Assembly (NCBI RefSeq): GCF_001269885.1
Contig: NZ_LHVH01000018.1
Span: 140,509-204,508, forward strand
DNA from: Pseudomonas kilonensis
GTDB lineage: Bacteria; Pseudomonadota; Gammaproteobacteria; Pseudomonadales; Pseudomonadaceae
Reading direction: 5' to 3'
DNA: 64,000 nucleotides
Part shown: one piece after another, positions 43,725 to 52,218 of the stretch
Layout: the number at the start of each line of letters is the position of its first letter
Position numbering within the stretch: the stretch's first letter is position 1
Notes under the pieces: generated by a model
Database searches by the model: none
The model's input: the letters and a program-made list of their open reading frames with translations, nothing else
What the model was told of the DNA's origin: nothing
Position numbers and translations under genes: made by a program

Positions 43725-45266
43725 ATGAATGGTGCGCAACTGATAGTGAAAGCGGCGGTGGCGAGCGGTATCGAATACTGCTTCGCCAATCCCGGAACGA
43801 CTGAAATTCCCCTGGTGGCAGCCATGGCCAGTGCGCCAGCCCTCAAGCCGGTGTTGTCCTTGTTCGAAGGGGTGTGCACCGGTGCTGCGGACGGCTATGG
43901 CCGGATTGCCGGCAAGCCGGCGATGACCCTGACTCACCTGGGGCCAGGCTTTGCCAATGGCATTGCCAACCTGCACAACGCGCGTCGCGCCAACACCCCG
44001 ATTGTCAACGTCATCGGTGATCACGCGTCCTGGCACGTCAATTACGATCCGCCGTTGGCCAGTGATATCCAGGCGTTGGCCGGCAGCGTTTCCAAGTGGG
44101 TACGTACCTCGCGCACGGCATCGGGGGTTGGTGAAGATTTCCAGGAGGCGGTGCGTGCCGCCTGGCAGGCCAACGGCCAGATCGCCAGCCTGATTCTGCC
44201 GATGGACCTGCAAGCCAACACGGTGCAGCACGAGAAAGCCTTCACCGCATTGCAGGCCCCGGTTCGGCGTTTTGCCGGTGACCGGATCGAGGCGGTCGCC
44301 CAGGCACTGCGTGATGGTCGGCGCCTGGTGTTTATCGTCGGCGACCAAGGCTTGTCGGTCGCCGGGCTCGAAGCGGCGGGGCGCCTGGCGCAACTGCCGG
44401 GCGTGCGCCTGTTCGCCGAAACCTTTCCGCGCCTGAGTTATCGCGGCGGTGGTTTGCCTGACCTGGATCGCCTGCCGTACTTCCCCGAAGTCGCCATTGA
44501 GATCCTTGACCAGTACGACGCGGTGGTGTGCGCCGGCGTGCCGGAGCCGATCAGTTATTTCGGCTACGAAGGCATCGCTTCTCGCCTGGCCGAACGTGAA
44601 CGCCTGCTCTGCCTGGCGGAAGTAGGGGACGATGTTGCCGGCGCGCTCACTGCGCTGGCCGATGCCCTTGAAGCGCCGGCTTATGTGCCAACGCCAACCG
44701 GCATCGAGCTGCCGCCAAGCGAAGCTACGTTGACCCCGCAGTCCGTGGGTCAGGTGTTGGCTGCGTCGCTGCCGGACGACTGCATCGTTTCGGTGGAAGG
44801 CGGGACGTGCGGCTATCCATTCTTCACCGCTTCGGCCCATGCCGCACGGCATCGGGTCTTGACCAACACCGGTGGGGCCATCGGACAGGGCATCCCGGTG
44901 GGCTTTGGCGCCGCCATGGCCGAGCGCGGCAACCGCGTGTTCTGCCTGCAATCGGACGGCAGCGCCCAGTACACCATCCAGACCTTGTGGAGCATCGCCC
45001 GCGAGCAACTGCCGGTGGTGATCCTGATCGCGGCCAACCATCGCTACGCCATTTTGCAGAACGAGCTGCGCCGCTTCGGCATGACCGACCTGGGCCCCGA
45101 GGCCCTGAGCCTGACGGTGCTGGATCGTCCACGGATCGATTGGAAGGCCTTGGCCAAGGGTTACGGCTTGCCGGCCAGCACCGTGCACACCAACGGTGAG
45201 TTGCAGCGCGCCCTGGCCAACGCCAAGGCCGATGGCGGCCCTTGCCTGATTGAAATGGCACTGTGA
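43725..45266 (+). CDS. Thiamine-diphosphate enzyme, benzoylformate decarboxylase/acetolactate synthase-like
   Basis: A 513-residue TPP enzyme. The activating glutamate is Glu48 (LFEGVCTGAADGYGRI), the substrate-side loop is NPGTTEIPLV, His71 (LTHLGPG) matches the first active-site histidine of benzoylformate decarboxylase, and the metal/TPP motif is SDGSAQYTIQTLWSIAREQL. The second histidine of benzoylformate decarboxylase has no visible counterpart (VPEPISYFGYEG). It probably decarboxylates or ligates a 2-keto acid; the aldehyde could pass to the dehydrogenase encoded 10 nt downstream. First gene of the operon facing IclR. Confidence 0.85.
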   Translation: MNGAQLIVKAAVASGIEYCFANPGTTEIPLVAAMASAPALKPVLSLFEGVCTGAADGYGRIAGKPAMTLTHLGPGFANGIANLHNARRANTPIVNVIGDHASWHVNYDPPLASDIQALAGSVSKWVRTSRTASGVGEDFQEAVRAAWQANGQIASLILPMDLQANTVQHEKAFTALQAPVRRFAGDRIEAVAQALRDGRRLVFIVGDQGLSVAGLEAAGRLAQLPGVRLFAETFPRLSYRGGGLPDLDRLPYFPEVAIEILDQYDAVVCAGVPEPISYFGYEGIASRLAERERLLCLAEVGDDVAGALTALADALEAPAYVPTPTGIELPPSEATLTPQSVGQVLAASLPDDCIVSVEGGTCGYPFFTASAHAARHRVLTNTGGAIGQGIPVGFGAAMAERGNRVFCLQSDGSAQYTIQTLWSIAREQLPVVILIAANHRYAILQNELRRFGMTDLGPEALSLTVLDRPRIDWKALAKGYGLPASTVHTNGELQRALANAKADGGPCLIEMAL

Positions 45267-45276
45267 AGGAGCGGAT

Positions 45277-46767
45277 ATGAACCCGATTCAATTGTTACCT
45301 GCCGTCGAGAAGTTCCTGTCGCAACCGGGTCGGCTGTTTATCGGTGGCACTTGGCAGGACGCCGCCAACGGCCGGCGGTTTGCCGTGGAAAACCCGGCCA
45401 CTGAGCACACCCTGGCGCAAGTCGCCGAAGGTGGCGAGCGCGACGTCGATGCCGCCGTCGCTGCCGCCCGCGCGGCCTTCACCGGGCCCTGGGCGCAGCA
45501 CTCACCGGCCCAGCGCGGGTTGTTGCTGTTTCGCCTGGCGGAACTGCTCGACCAGCATCGCGAAGAGCTGGCGCAACTGATCACCCTGGAAAACGGCAAG
45601 CCGATCGGCGCGGCCCGGGGCGAAGCGGCCAGTGCGGCCAATATCATTCGTTATTTCGCTGGCTGGCCGACCAAGATCGAAGGCAGCACGCTGCCGGTAT
45701 CGCCCTCCAGCGGCGCACCGATGCTCAACTACACCTTGCGCGAGCCGGTGGGCGTCTGCGCCTTGATCGTGCCATGGAACTTCCCGCTGACCATGTGCGT
45801 GTGGAAGCTTGGCCCGGCGCTGGCGACCGGTTGCGTCGCGGTGCTCAAACCCGCCGAGCAGACGCCCCTGGTTGCGATTCGCCTGGTGCAGTTGATCGAG
45901 GCCGCCGGTTTCCCGGCTGGGGTGGTCAATCTGCTCACCGGTCTTGGTGCGCATACCGGCGCACCGCTGGCCCAGCACCCGGACGTGGACAAGATCGCCT
46001 TCACCGGTTCGACCCAGGTAGGGCGGCTGATCGCCCAGGCGGCCACCGGCAACATGAAGAAGGTCTCGTTGGAGCTGGGTGGCAAGTCCCCCAACATCAT
46101 CCTGCCGGACGCCGACATCGTCCGTGCCGCCAAGGGTGCCGCCGACGGTATTTTCTACAACCAGGGGCAGGTCTGCACCGCCGGATCGCGTCTCTACGTG
46201 CACGCCAGCGTCCTCGATCAGGTGCTTGAGGAACTCCAGCGCCACGCGGCCGCCCATGTGTTGGGGCCAGGCCTGGATCCGGCCAACAGCATGGGTCCGC
46301 TGGTCTCGGCCCGGCAATTGGGCACGGTGCGTGGCTACCTGCAACGGGGCCAGGAAGAAGGCGCCGAGCTGATCTGCGGCGGTGACCGGCCGGCCCACCT
46401 GGAGCGCGGCCACTTCATCCGGCCCAGCGTGTTTCTCGACCGCGCCGAGCGCGCCTGTGTCGCCCGGGAAGAAATCTTCGGCCCGGTGCTGACCGTCATG
46501 AGCTGGACCGAGATCGATGAACTGGTGCTGCGCGCCAACGACTCGCCCTATGGCCTGGCCGCCGGTCTCTGGACCCGTGACTTGCGTTCCGCCCATCGCG
46601 TGGCCGCTCAGTTGAAGGCCGGCTCGGTGTGGATCAACTGCTGGAACGTCGTCGACCCGGCCTCGCCATTTGGTGGTTACAAGCAATCCGGCTGGGGCCG
46701 GGAAATGAGTAAGAACGTGATCGATGCCTACACCGAAACCAAAAGTGTCTTCGTCGATCTCGCCTGA
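45277..46767 (+). CDS. NAD(P)-dependent aldehyde dehydrogenase
   Basis: A 496-residue ALDH from MNPIQLLPAVEK, with AAGGAG 6 nt upstream. IVPWNFPLTM, FTGSTQVGRLI, LELGGKSPNII (general base Glu), the catalytic cysteine in NQGQVCTAGSRLY and PFGGYKQSGWGREM are all intact. The pattern is close to betaine/phenylacetaldehyde-type dehydrogenases. Coupled with the upstream TPP enzyme it could turn a 2-keto acid into the one-carbon-shorter acid through an aldehyde. It is distinct in sequence from the ALDH at 38310..39731. Confidence 0.92.
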   Translation: MNPIQLLPAVEKFLSQPGRLFIGGTWQDAANGRRFAVENPATEHTLAQVAEGGERDVDAAVAAARAAFTGPWAQHSPAQRGLLLFRLAELLDQHREELAQLITLENGKPIGAARGEAASAANIIRYFAGWPTKIEGSTLPVSPSSGAPMLNYTLREPVGVCALIVPWNFPLTMCVWKLGPALATGCVAVLKPAEQTPLVAIRLVQLIEAAGFPAGVVNLLTGLGAHTGAPLAQHPDVDKIAFTGSTQVGRLIAQAATGNMKKVSLELGGKSPNIILPDADIVRAAKGAADGIFYNQGQVCTAGSRLYVHASVLDQVLEELQRHAAAHVLGPGLDPANSMGPLVSARQLGTVRGYLQRGQEEGAELICGGDRPAHLERGHFIRPSVFLDRAERACVAREEIFGPVLTVMSWTEIDELVLRANDSPYGLAAGLWTRDLRSAHRVAAQLKAGSVWINCWNVVDPASPFGGYKQSGWGREMSKNVIDAYTETKSVFVDLA

Positions 46768-46793
46768 GCCGAACAATCACAAGAGGAACTGCT

Positions 46794-47588
46794 ATGGATC
46801 TGGAATTACAAGGCCGCGTGGCGATCGTCACCGGCGGTGGCATGGGCATCGGCAAGGAAGTCGCGCGCTTTCTGTCCCAGGAAGGTTGCAAGGTGGTGAT
46901 CTGCGCGCGGCGCATGGAGTTTCTCCAGCAAGCCGCCGAGGAAATCACCGCAGAGACCGGCAACGAGGTGCTGCCGCTGTTCTGTGACACCAACCAGATG
47001 TCGGCGGTGTCCGACATGGTCGAGGCGGCCCACAAGCACTTTGGTCGCATCGACATCCTGGTCAACGGCGCCGCGGCACCGTCCGGTGTGGTGCGCAACG
47101 ACATCGAGCATGCCGGCGACGATGAATTGCTCTCGGACCTCAACACCAAGGTGATCGGCTATTTCCGTTGCGCCAAGGCCGTGACCCCGCACATGAAGGC
47201 CGGTGGCTTCGGTCGCATCATCAACATTGGTGGCCTGACCGGGCGGGGCAGCAAGGTCCTCTCGGGCATGCGCAACCTGGCCATCGCCCACATGACCAAG
47301 ACCCTTTCCGACCAACTGGGCCCCTGCGGCATCACCGTCAACCTGATCCACCCCGGCGTGGTCGACACCCCGCACATCCAGGAGCTCTACGAGCGCGAAG
47401 GGATCAAGCAGGGCAAGACGCCCGAGCAGGTGGAGCAGGGCTACATCGACGCGACGCCGATCCGGCGCACGCTGGCACCCATCGAAATGGGCTGGCTGAT
47501 CGGTTTCCTCGCATCCCCCAAGGCCGGTGCGGTGACCGGGGAATCGATTGGCATCGACGGCGGCTTGACCCGCGGCATCTTCATTTGA
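46794..47588 (+). CDS. SDR-fold protein lacking the catalytic Ser-Tyr-Lys residues
   Basis: A 264-residue short-chain dehydrogenase fold. The cofactor loop TGGGMGIG (13-20) is intact and ARR after strand 2 suggests NADP. The family active site is not: where NxSS is expected the sequence has NIGGL (144-148), and where YxxxK is expected it has SGMRN (157-161); the NNAG motif is NGAA. The rest, including PGVVDTPHI and GESIGIDGGL, is well preserved, so this is not decay. It may use other residues, act in the opposite direction on an unusual substrate, or bind a nucleotide only. RBS AGAGGA; 26 nt after the ALDH gene. Confidence 0.85.
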   Translation: MDLELQGRVAIVTGGGMGIGKEVARFLSQEGCKVVICARRMEFLQQAAEEITAETGNEVLPLFCDTNQMSAVSDMVEAAHKHFGRIDILVNGAAAPSGVVRNDIEHAGDDELLSDLNTKVIGYFRCAKAVTPHMKAGGFGRIINIGGLTGRGSKVLSGMRNLAIAHMTKTLSDQLGPCGITVNLIHPGVVDTPHIQELYEREGIKQGKTPEQVEQGYIDATPIRRTLAPIEMGWLIGFLASPKAGAVTGESIGIDGGLTRGIFI

Positions 47589-47600
47589 GGAGCAGCAGTG

Positions 47601-48641
47601 ATGAGTAACGGAACCCTTTTGGTCGCCACCGTAGGGCAAGCGGTGATCCGCAGCGCCGACGATGGCCGTACCTGGCACCGCCTGGGCTTGGGCCAGGACC
47701 TGGAATTCGACGCGATCACCCGCTCCCTGAGTTTCCATCCGGGGACACCTGAGGTGATTTATGCCGGCACCGACGTCGGCCTGTGCATCAGCCGTGATAC
47801 CGGCGGCCATTGGCAGCGGGTGGATTCGCCATTCAACGGCCAGACCGTCTGGAAGGTGGCCGTGGACCCGCAAGATGCACAGCGCATTTTTGTCGGCACC
47901 GGTGCGCCGTCGCGCGCCGTGCTGTGGCGCACCCTCGACGGTGGTCAGCACTGGGAACGTGCCCCGGTTGAGATCCCGGAGTTCTGCGACGGCGTCAGTC
48001 GTCCGCGCTTGCTGGCCTTCGCCTACGACCCGACGGATCGCAACCAGCTCTGGTTCGGCCTGGAAGAGGGCGGGTTGTTCCACAGCCGTGACGGTGGCGA
48101 TAGCTGGACCCGTGTCGATGACCGCTTGCTGTGGGACTACAACTCGGACGTGCACAACATTGTGGTCCTGCCCAACCATGGGCAAAAGGTCATCGTCGTG
48201 GTCTGTGTCAACGCCGTTTACCGCAGCCTCGACGAGGGACAGACCTGGACCGGCATCGTCGCCCGGGAAACCTTCGGCCTGTACTACGTGCGCGCCATGA
48301 ATGCCGCGTTGGGCAGCGAGGATACGCTCTACCTGAGCATCTCCGACGGCACCCCGGGCACCACCAGCAAGGTACTGGTGTCCCGGGATGCCGCCCTCAG
48401 TTGGGAAGTGTTGCCACTGCCGCAACAGCCCAACTCCTGTGTCTGGGCGATTGCCTTGAACCCCGCCGACCCTCGCCAGATTGTCGCCGGCACCAAGTAC
48501 GGGCATCTGTTCACCTCCGAGAACGGCGGTGACGGCTGGCAGAAGCAGTGGCGTGAATTCAGTGAAATCGCTGATGTGCTCTGGACGCCCGCCGTGGCGC
48601 AAATCAAGTCCGGGCATCAATCCATCATCAAGAAGAACTGA
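47601..48641 (+). CDS. Cytoplasmic BNR/Asp-box beta-propeller protein
   Basis: A 346-residue protein with seven Asp-box-like turns: SADDGRTW, SRDTGGHW, TLDGGQHW, SRDGGDSW, SLDEGQTW, SRDAALSW and SENGGDGW, spaced about 40-60 residues apart, which predicts a seven-bladed propeller. There is no signal peptide or membrane segment, although most Asp-box proteins (sialidases, sortilins, YCF48) act outside the cytoplasm or on membranes. GAGGAG precedes the start (GTG-ATG, the ATG is used here). Lying within a dense catabolic operon it might be a lactonase, lyase or assembly scaffold; no catalytic set is recognisable. Confidence 0.8.
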   Translation: MSNGTLLVATVGQAVIRSADDGRTWHRLGLGQDLEFDAITRSLSFHPGTPEVIYAGTDVGLCISRDTGGHWQRVDSPFNGQTVWKVAVDPQDAQRIFVGTGAPSRAVLWRTLDGGQHWERAPVEIPEFCDGVSRPRLLAFAYDPTDRNQLWFGLEEGGLFHSRDGGDSWTRVDDRLLWDYNSDVHNIVVLPNHGQKVIVVVCVNAVYRSLDEGQTWTGIVARETFGLYYVRAMNAALGSEDTLYLSISDGTPGTTSKVLVSRDAALSWEVLPLPQQPNSCVWAIALNPADPRQIVAGTKYGHLFTSENGGDGWQKQWREFSEIADVLWTPAVAQIKSGHQSIIKKN

Positions 48642-48652
48642 GGTATCGCGCG

Positions 48653-49102
48653 ATGAAAGTCGAAGTCGTTCGTACTCACCTGTCGCTATCCGTGAGCGAC
48701 CCTGAAGTGTCGGCGCGTTGGTACGCCGACGTGCTGGGCATGCATGAAAGCGCCCGGGGTGAAAGCTGGATCATGATGGCCTTCGGTGCCAAGCACCACG
48801 ACATCGCGTTGCTGCGCGCGGCACCCGGGGCCCACCAGGGCGGCCTGGGGCTGCAGCACTACGGGCTGGAGATCGCGGGCGACATGACCACTCTGCGCAA
48901 GCTCTACGGCATGTTGCTGAAGAAGGGCGTCGAGGTGGTGAAGATCACCGACCACGAGATCGGTAACGGCGTGTATTTCAACGACCCCGATGGCAATCGC
49001 CTGGAATTCTTTCTCGAGTCCGAACACGACGATGCACGCGGCAAGGCCCGCTTCAAGGCCGCTGGAGCCCCCAGCCGGCATTTCGATCTCGACCCACTTT
49101 GA
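48653..49102 (+). CDS. VOC (glyoxalase/extradiol dioxygenase) superfamily protein
   Basis: A 149-residue single-module VOC protein. The metal ligands expected for the fold are His9 (VRTHLSLSV), His69 (GLQHYGLEI) and Glu118 (NRLEFFLE). PDGNRLEFF is the usual ending. Such proteins include ring-cleaving dioxygenases, isomerases and lyases; classical extradiol enzymes have two modules and about 290 residues, so this is either a small dioxygenase or a different activity. The flavin hydroxylase, hydrolase and hydratase downstream make ring cleavage the most attractive reading. 11 nt after the propeller gene. Confidence 0.85.
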   Translation: MKVEVVRTHLSLSVSDPEVSARWYADVLGMHESARGESWIMMAFGAKHHDIALLRAAPGAHQGGLGLQHYGLEIAGDMTTLRKLYGMLLKKGVEVVKITDHEIGNGVYFNDPDGNRLEFFLESEHDDARGKARFKAAGAPSRHFDLDPL

Positions 49103-49116
49103 AAGAGACTGCTCTT

Positions 49117-49719
49117 ATGAAAACCGCAAATTTCGCCAGTTACCACATCCGCAAATGGTACAGCTTCGTCGAGGAAACCCTGGCCAACGAAACGGGCCAG
49201 TTGGCCGACGGTGAACCGCTGTTCAAGTACGCGATTGGCGCGGTGATCGCCAACCCTTATGCCGGCCGTTTCAGTGAAAGCCTGGCCGAGCTGATAGAGC
49301 CGTCACCTTTGCTGGGCCAGGAGTTTGGTCGGCGCATCCGGGTAATGGCTGGCCAGCGCGAGATCGTCAGTTACGGCAAGGCGTGCCTGGTGGGCAGCCA
49401 AGGCGAGTACGAACATGGCAATGCCTTGCTGACCAACCCGGCGGCGGATCCGATCCGCGTCGCGTTGGGCGGCGGCAAATCCTGGGTGCCTTCCACGGGC
49501 AAGCGTGGCGGGCCTGGCGTGACCATCGATGTGCCGCTGGCCCACAAGGATGCGCTGTATGTCCGTTCGCACTACGACAGCATTTCGCTGTCGTTCGGCG
49601 ATGGTCCAGCAGCCGACGAGTTGGTCATCATCTGGGCCTTCGCCACGCGTGGGCGCTTGCATGCGCGCCTGGGTGGTCTCCAGGCTGCCGACGTCAAGGG
49701 CAATGACGGCCTGTATTGA
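49117..49719 (+). CDS. AA_synth (DUF1185-type) family protein
   Basis: A 200-residue protein resembling the family named amino-acid synthesis (PF06684) from GAVIANPYAGRF, GKACLVGSQGEYEHGNALLT and GKRGGPGVTIDVPLAHKDA. Despite its name no reaction is established for the family to my knowledge; its members often stand in catabolic clusters. No signal peptide. The start MKTANFASYH is used because the upstream in-frame Met has poorer spacing to AAGAGA. It sits between the VOC and hydrolase genes and is likely to act on a pathway intermediate. Confidence 0.75.
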   Translation: MKTANFASYHIRKWYSFVEETLANETGQLADGEPLFKYAIGAVIANPYAGRFSESLAELIEPSPLLGQEFGRRIRVMAGQREIVSYGKACLVGSQGEYEHGNALLTNPAADPIRVALGGGKSWVPSTGKRGGPGVTIDVPLAHKDALYVRSHYDSISLSFGDGPAADELVIIWAFATRGRLHARLGGLQAADVKGNDGLY

Positions 49720-49744
49720 GGTACGGATCGTGGGAAGCGAACGA

Positions 49745-50608
49745 ATGTCTGCAAACAGCCAGTTCTTCACCAATCGATCAGGGCTGCGCCTGCATTATCT
49801 GTCCTGGGGCAATCCGTCGGGCATCGCGGTGGTGCTGCTCCACGGGTTGCGCTCCTATGCCCAGACCTGGGATGGCCTGGCCAATGCATTGGGCGAGCGG
49901 TACTGCTGCTACGCCCTTGACCAGCGTGGTCGTGGCTACAGTGACTGGGCGGATGCCGCCAGTTATCGGACCGAGGCCTATGTCAACGATCTTGAAGATC
50001 TGGTGGTGCATCTGGAGCTGCGGCGTTTCGTCCTGGTGGGACATTCTCTCGGTGGCACCAATGCACTGGAGTATGCGCGGCTCAATCCGGGACGACTGCA
50101 AGCGTTGGTGATCGAGGACATCGGCCCTGGTTCTTCGGTCAGCGGTGACGGCGCCGAGCGGATTCGGCGCGAGATGAGCCAGACACCGTTGTTGTTTCCT
50201 GACTGGGAGAGCGCCGCCCAGTTCTGGCTGCAAGCGCGACCTGGCCTCTCTCAGGAGGGGCTGGCTTCCAGGTTGATGTATTCCATGAAGGAAACCCTGG
50301 CTGGCATCGAATGGCGTCACGACCAGCAAGGTATTGCCCAGGCGCGCCTGAGTATTACCCCGACCGACCTGTGGCCGGCGGTACGGGCGCTGGATTGCCC
50401 GACGCTGTTCATTCGTGGCGCCCGTTCCGATTTCCTGCCCTTGGCGACCCTCGAGTCGATCAAGCAGGCCAATAAGTGGGTGCGCACAGAGGAAATCGCC
50501 GACGCCAGCCATTACGTCCATGATGACCAAAGCGCAATGTTCAACCTTGTCGTCATGGACTATTTGTATGACCAATGCCTACAACCACAACAACAAAGCG
50601 GTGAATAG
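49745..50608 (+). CDS. Alpha/beta hydrolase (MhpC-like)
   Basis: A 287-residue hydrolase. The oxyanion strand is VVLLHGLRSYAQTWDGL, the nucleophile Ser101 is in LVGHSLGGTNALE, the acid is probably Asp in GARSDFLP and the histidine is in DASHYVHDD. Pattern and length fit carbon-carbon hydrolases of meta-cleavage pathways or esterases/lactonases. An open frame extends upstream but overlaps the AA_synth gene; the ATG at 49745 has GGGAAG near it. It is followed after 2 nt by the flavin hydroxylase gene. Confidence 0.87.
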   Translation: MSANSQFFTNRSGLRLHYLSWGNPSGIAVVLLHGLRSYAQTWDGLANALGERYCCYALDQRGRGYSDWADAASYRTEAYVNDLEDLVVHLELRRFVLVGHSLGGTNALEYARLNPGRLQALVIEDIGPGSSVSGDGAERIRREMSQTPLLFPDWESAAQFWLQARPGLSQEGLASRLMYSMKETLAGIEWRHDQQGIAQARLSITPTDLWPAVRALDCPTLFIRGARSDFLPLATLESIKQANKWVRTEEIADASHYVHDDQSAMFNLVVMDYLYDQCLQPQQQSGE

Positions 50609-50610
50609 CG

Positions 50611-52218
50611 ATGAAGCAGGAGAAAACCCAGGTTGTCATCGTGGGCGGCGGCCCGAACGGGATCACGGCCGCTCATTACATGGGGCTGTACGGTATCGAC
50701 TGCATCGTCCTCGAATTGGCTGACGGCGTGCTGCCGTATCCCCGCGCGGTGGGCATGGATGACGAGGCGCTGCGGGTGTTGCAGGGCATCGGCATCGCTG
50801 AACTGGCGGCGCGCGACATGATCTGCAACGTGCCCCTGCGTTACTACAATGCGCGAGGCGTGTGTTTTGCCGAGGTCAAGCCGAGCACGGCAAACTATGG
50901 CTGGCCGATGCGCAACATCTTCATGCAACAGTTGCTTGAAACGACCTTGCGCGAGCAGTTGGGCAAGCACGCCAGTGTCGCGTTGCGCCAGGGCCATGAA
51001 ATGCTCGATCTGGAGCAGGATGCCGAGGGCGTGACCTTGCAGGTGCGCGATGCCCAGGGCGAGCTCTATCAATTGCAGGCGCAGTACGTGATCGGCGCCG
51101 ATGGCGGACGTTCCAGCGTACGCAAGAAACTCGGTATCGAGTTGCTGGGGCTGACCCACCCGCGCAAATGGGTGGTGATCGACACGGCCAACGACTCCCT
51201 GGATGCACCGTACACCGCCCTGCATGCCGACCCTCAGCGACCCTTCGTCTGCATCTACCTGCCGTATCAGCAGCGGCGCTGGGAGTTCATGCTCCTGGAG
51301 GGCGAAGATGAGACCCGGATGTGCGAAGAGGCGACGATCCGGGACTTGATCCGTGGGCATATCGGCGATGCGGTCGACCAACTGGAAATCATCCGGATCC
51401 GCGCTTATACCCATAACTCCCGGGTCGCGGCGCGCTTTGTCCAGGGCCGGGTGGCACTGGTGGGGGATGCGGCGCATATTTCCCCGCCCTGGGCCGGGCA
51501 GGGGCTCAATTCAGGCCTGCGTGATGTCGCCAACGTCAGCTGGAAGCTCGCCGCGATCCTCCAAGGGCGGGCGTCGCCGGCGATTCTTGCCAGTTACGAC
51601 CAGGAGCGCCGTGGGCATGCGACCGATCTCATCGCGTTGGCCGACAACATGGGCGCTGTCCTGGGGCTGACCAACCCGTTGATGGCCGGTGTGCGGGACT
51701 GGTTGTTCCAGGCCGTCAACAGCGTCGACAACCTGCGCTCGCACTTGCTGGAATTCAAGTTCAAACCCAAGGCAACCATCACCAAAGGCCTGGTTCATCA
51801 CGAGCGCGCCGAGCTGCATGAGGATGATCTGGTTGGGCAGTTGTTCATCCAGCCGTCTGTCGAAGATGCCCAGGGCCAGCGCCGGCGCCTGGACGAGGTG
51901 CTGGGGCATTCCTATGCAGTGCTGGGGTATCGGGTCAATCCGAGCGAACAGCTCAGCGAGCAAACCGCCGCCTGGTGGGCGCGCTGGGAGACGCGTTTCA
52001 TCCAGATCAATCGCTCGCGCAGTGGCGTGGGGCGTAACCAACCCTTGTCCGCCAGCGGCGCCATTTGCGTCGAGGACGTCGATAACCGCTTGGGCGAATG
52101 GTTTGCCAAGGTGCGTGACTGCGTTGTGGTGGTGCGACCGGATCGGTTCGTTGCCGCGATCACCACACCCGAGCGGCTCGAAGGCGTGTTGCGCAAATTG
52201 GCGGAGCAGCTCTCATGA
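50611..52218 (+). CDS. FAD-dependent aromatic hydroxylase (MhpA-like, group A)
   Basis: A 535-residue flavoprotein monooxygenase. The dinucleotide fold is VIVGGGPNGITAAHYMGLYG (8-27), the NAD(P)H-contact DG motif is YVIGADGGRSSVRKKLGIE and the FAD ribityl motif is GRVALVGDAAHISPPWAGQG. It resembles 3-(3-hydroxyphenyl)propionate hydroxylase. It should add a hydroxyl ortho to a phenolic group, preparing the ring for cleavage. It ends with a 4-nt overlap (ATGA) with the hydratase gene, so the two are coupled. The substrate is unknown. Confidence 0.9.
   Translation: MKQEKTQVVIVGGGPNGITAAHYMGLYGIDCIVLELADGVLPYPRAVGMDDEALRVLQGIGIAELAARDMICNVPLRYYNARGVCFAEVKPSTANYGWPMRNIFMQQLLETTLREQLGKHASVALRQGHEMLDLEQDAEGVTLQVRDAQGELYQLQAQYVIGADGGRSSVRKKLGIELLGLTHPRKWVVIDTANDSLDAPYTALHADPQRPFVCIYLPYQQRRWEFMLLEGEDETRMCEEATIRDLIRGHIGDAVDQLEIIRIRAYTHNSRVAARFVQGRVALVGDAAHISPPWAGQGLNSGLRDVANVSWKLAAILQGRASPAILASYDQERRGHATDLIALADNMGAVLGLTNPLMAGVRDWLFQAVNSVDNLRSHLLEFKFKPKATITKGLVHHERAELHEDDLVGQLFIQPSVEDAQGQRRRLDEVLGHSYAVLGYRVNPSEQLSEQTAAWWARWETRFIQINRSRSGVGRNQPLSASGAICVEDVDNRLGEWFAKVRDCVVVVRPDRFVAAITTPERLEGVLRKLAEQLS

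Noticed and set aside
46806..48620. 604-codon open frame on the minus strand
   Set aside because: It lies opposite the SDR and propeller genes, reads as low-complexity Gly/Arg/His/Gln sequence and matches no family; a shadow of high-GC codon bias.
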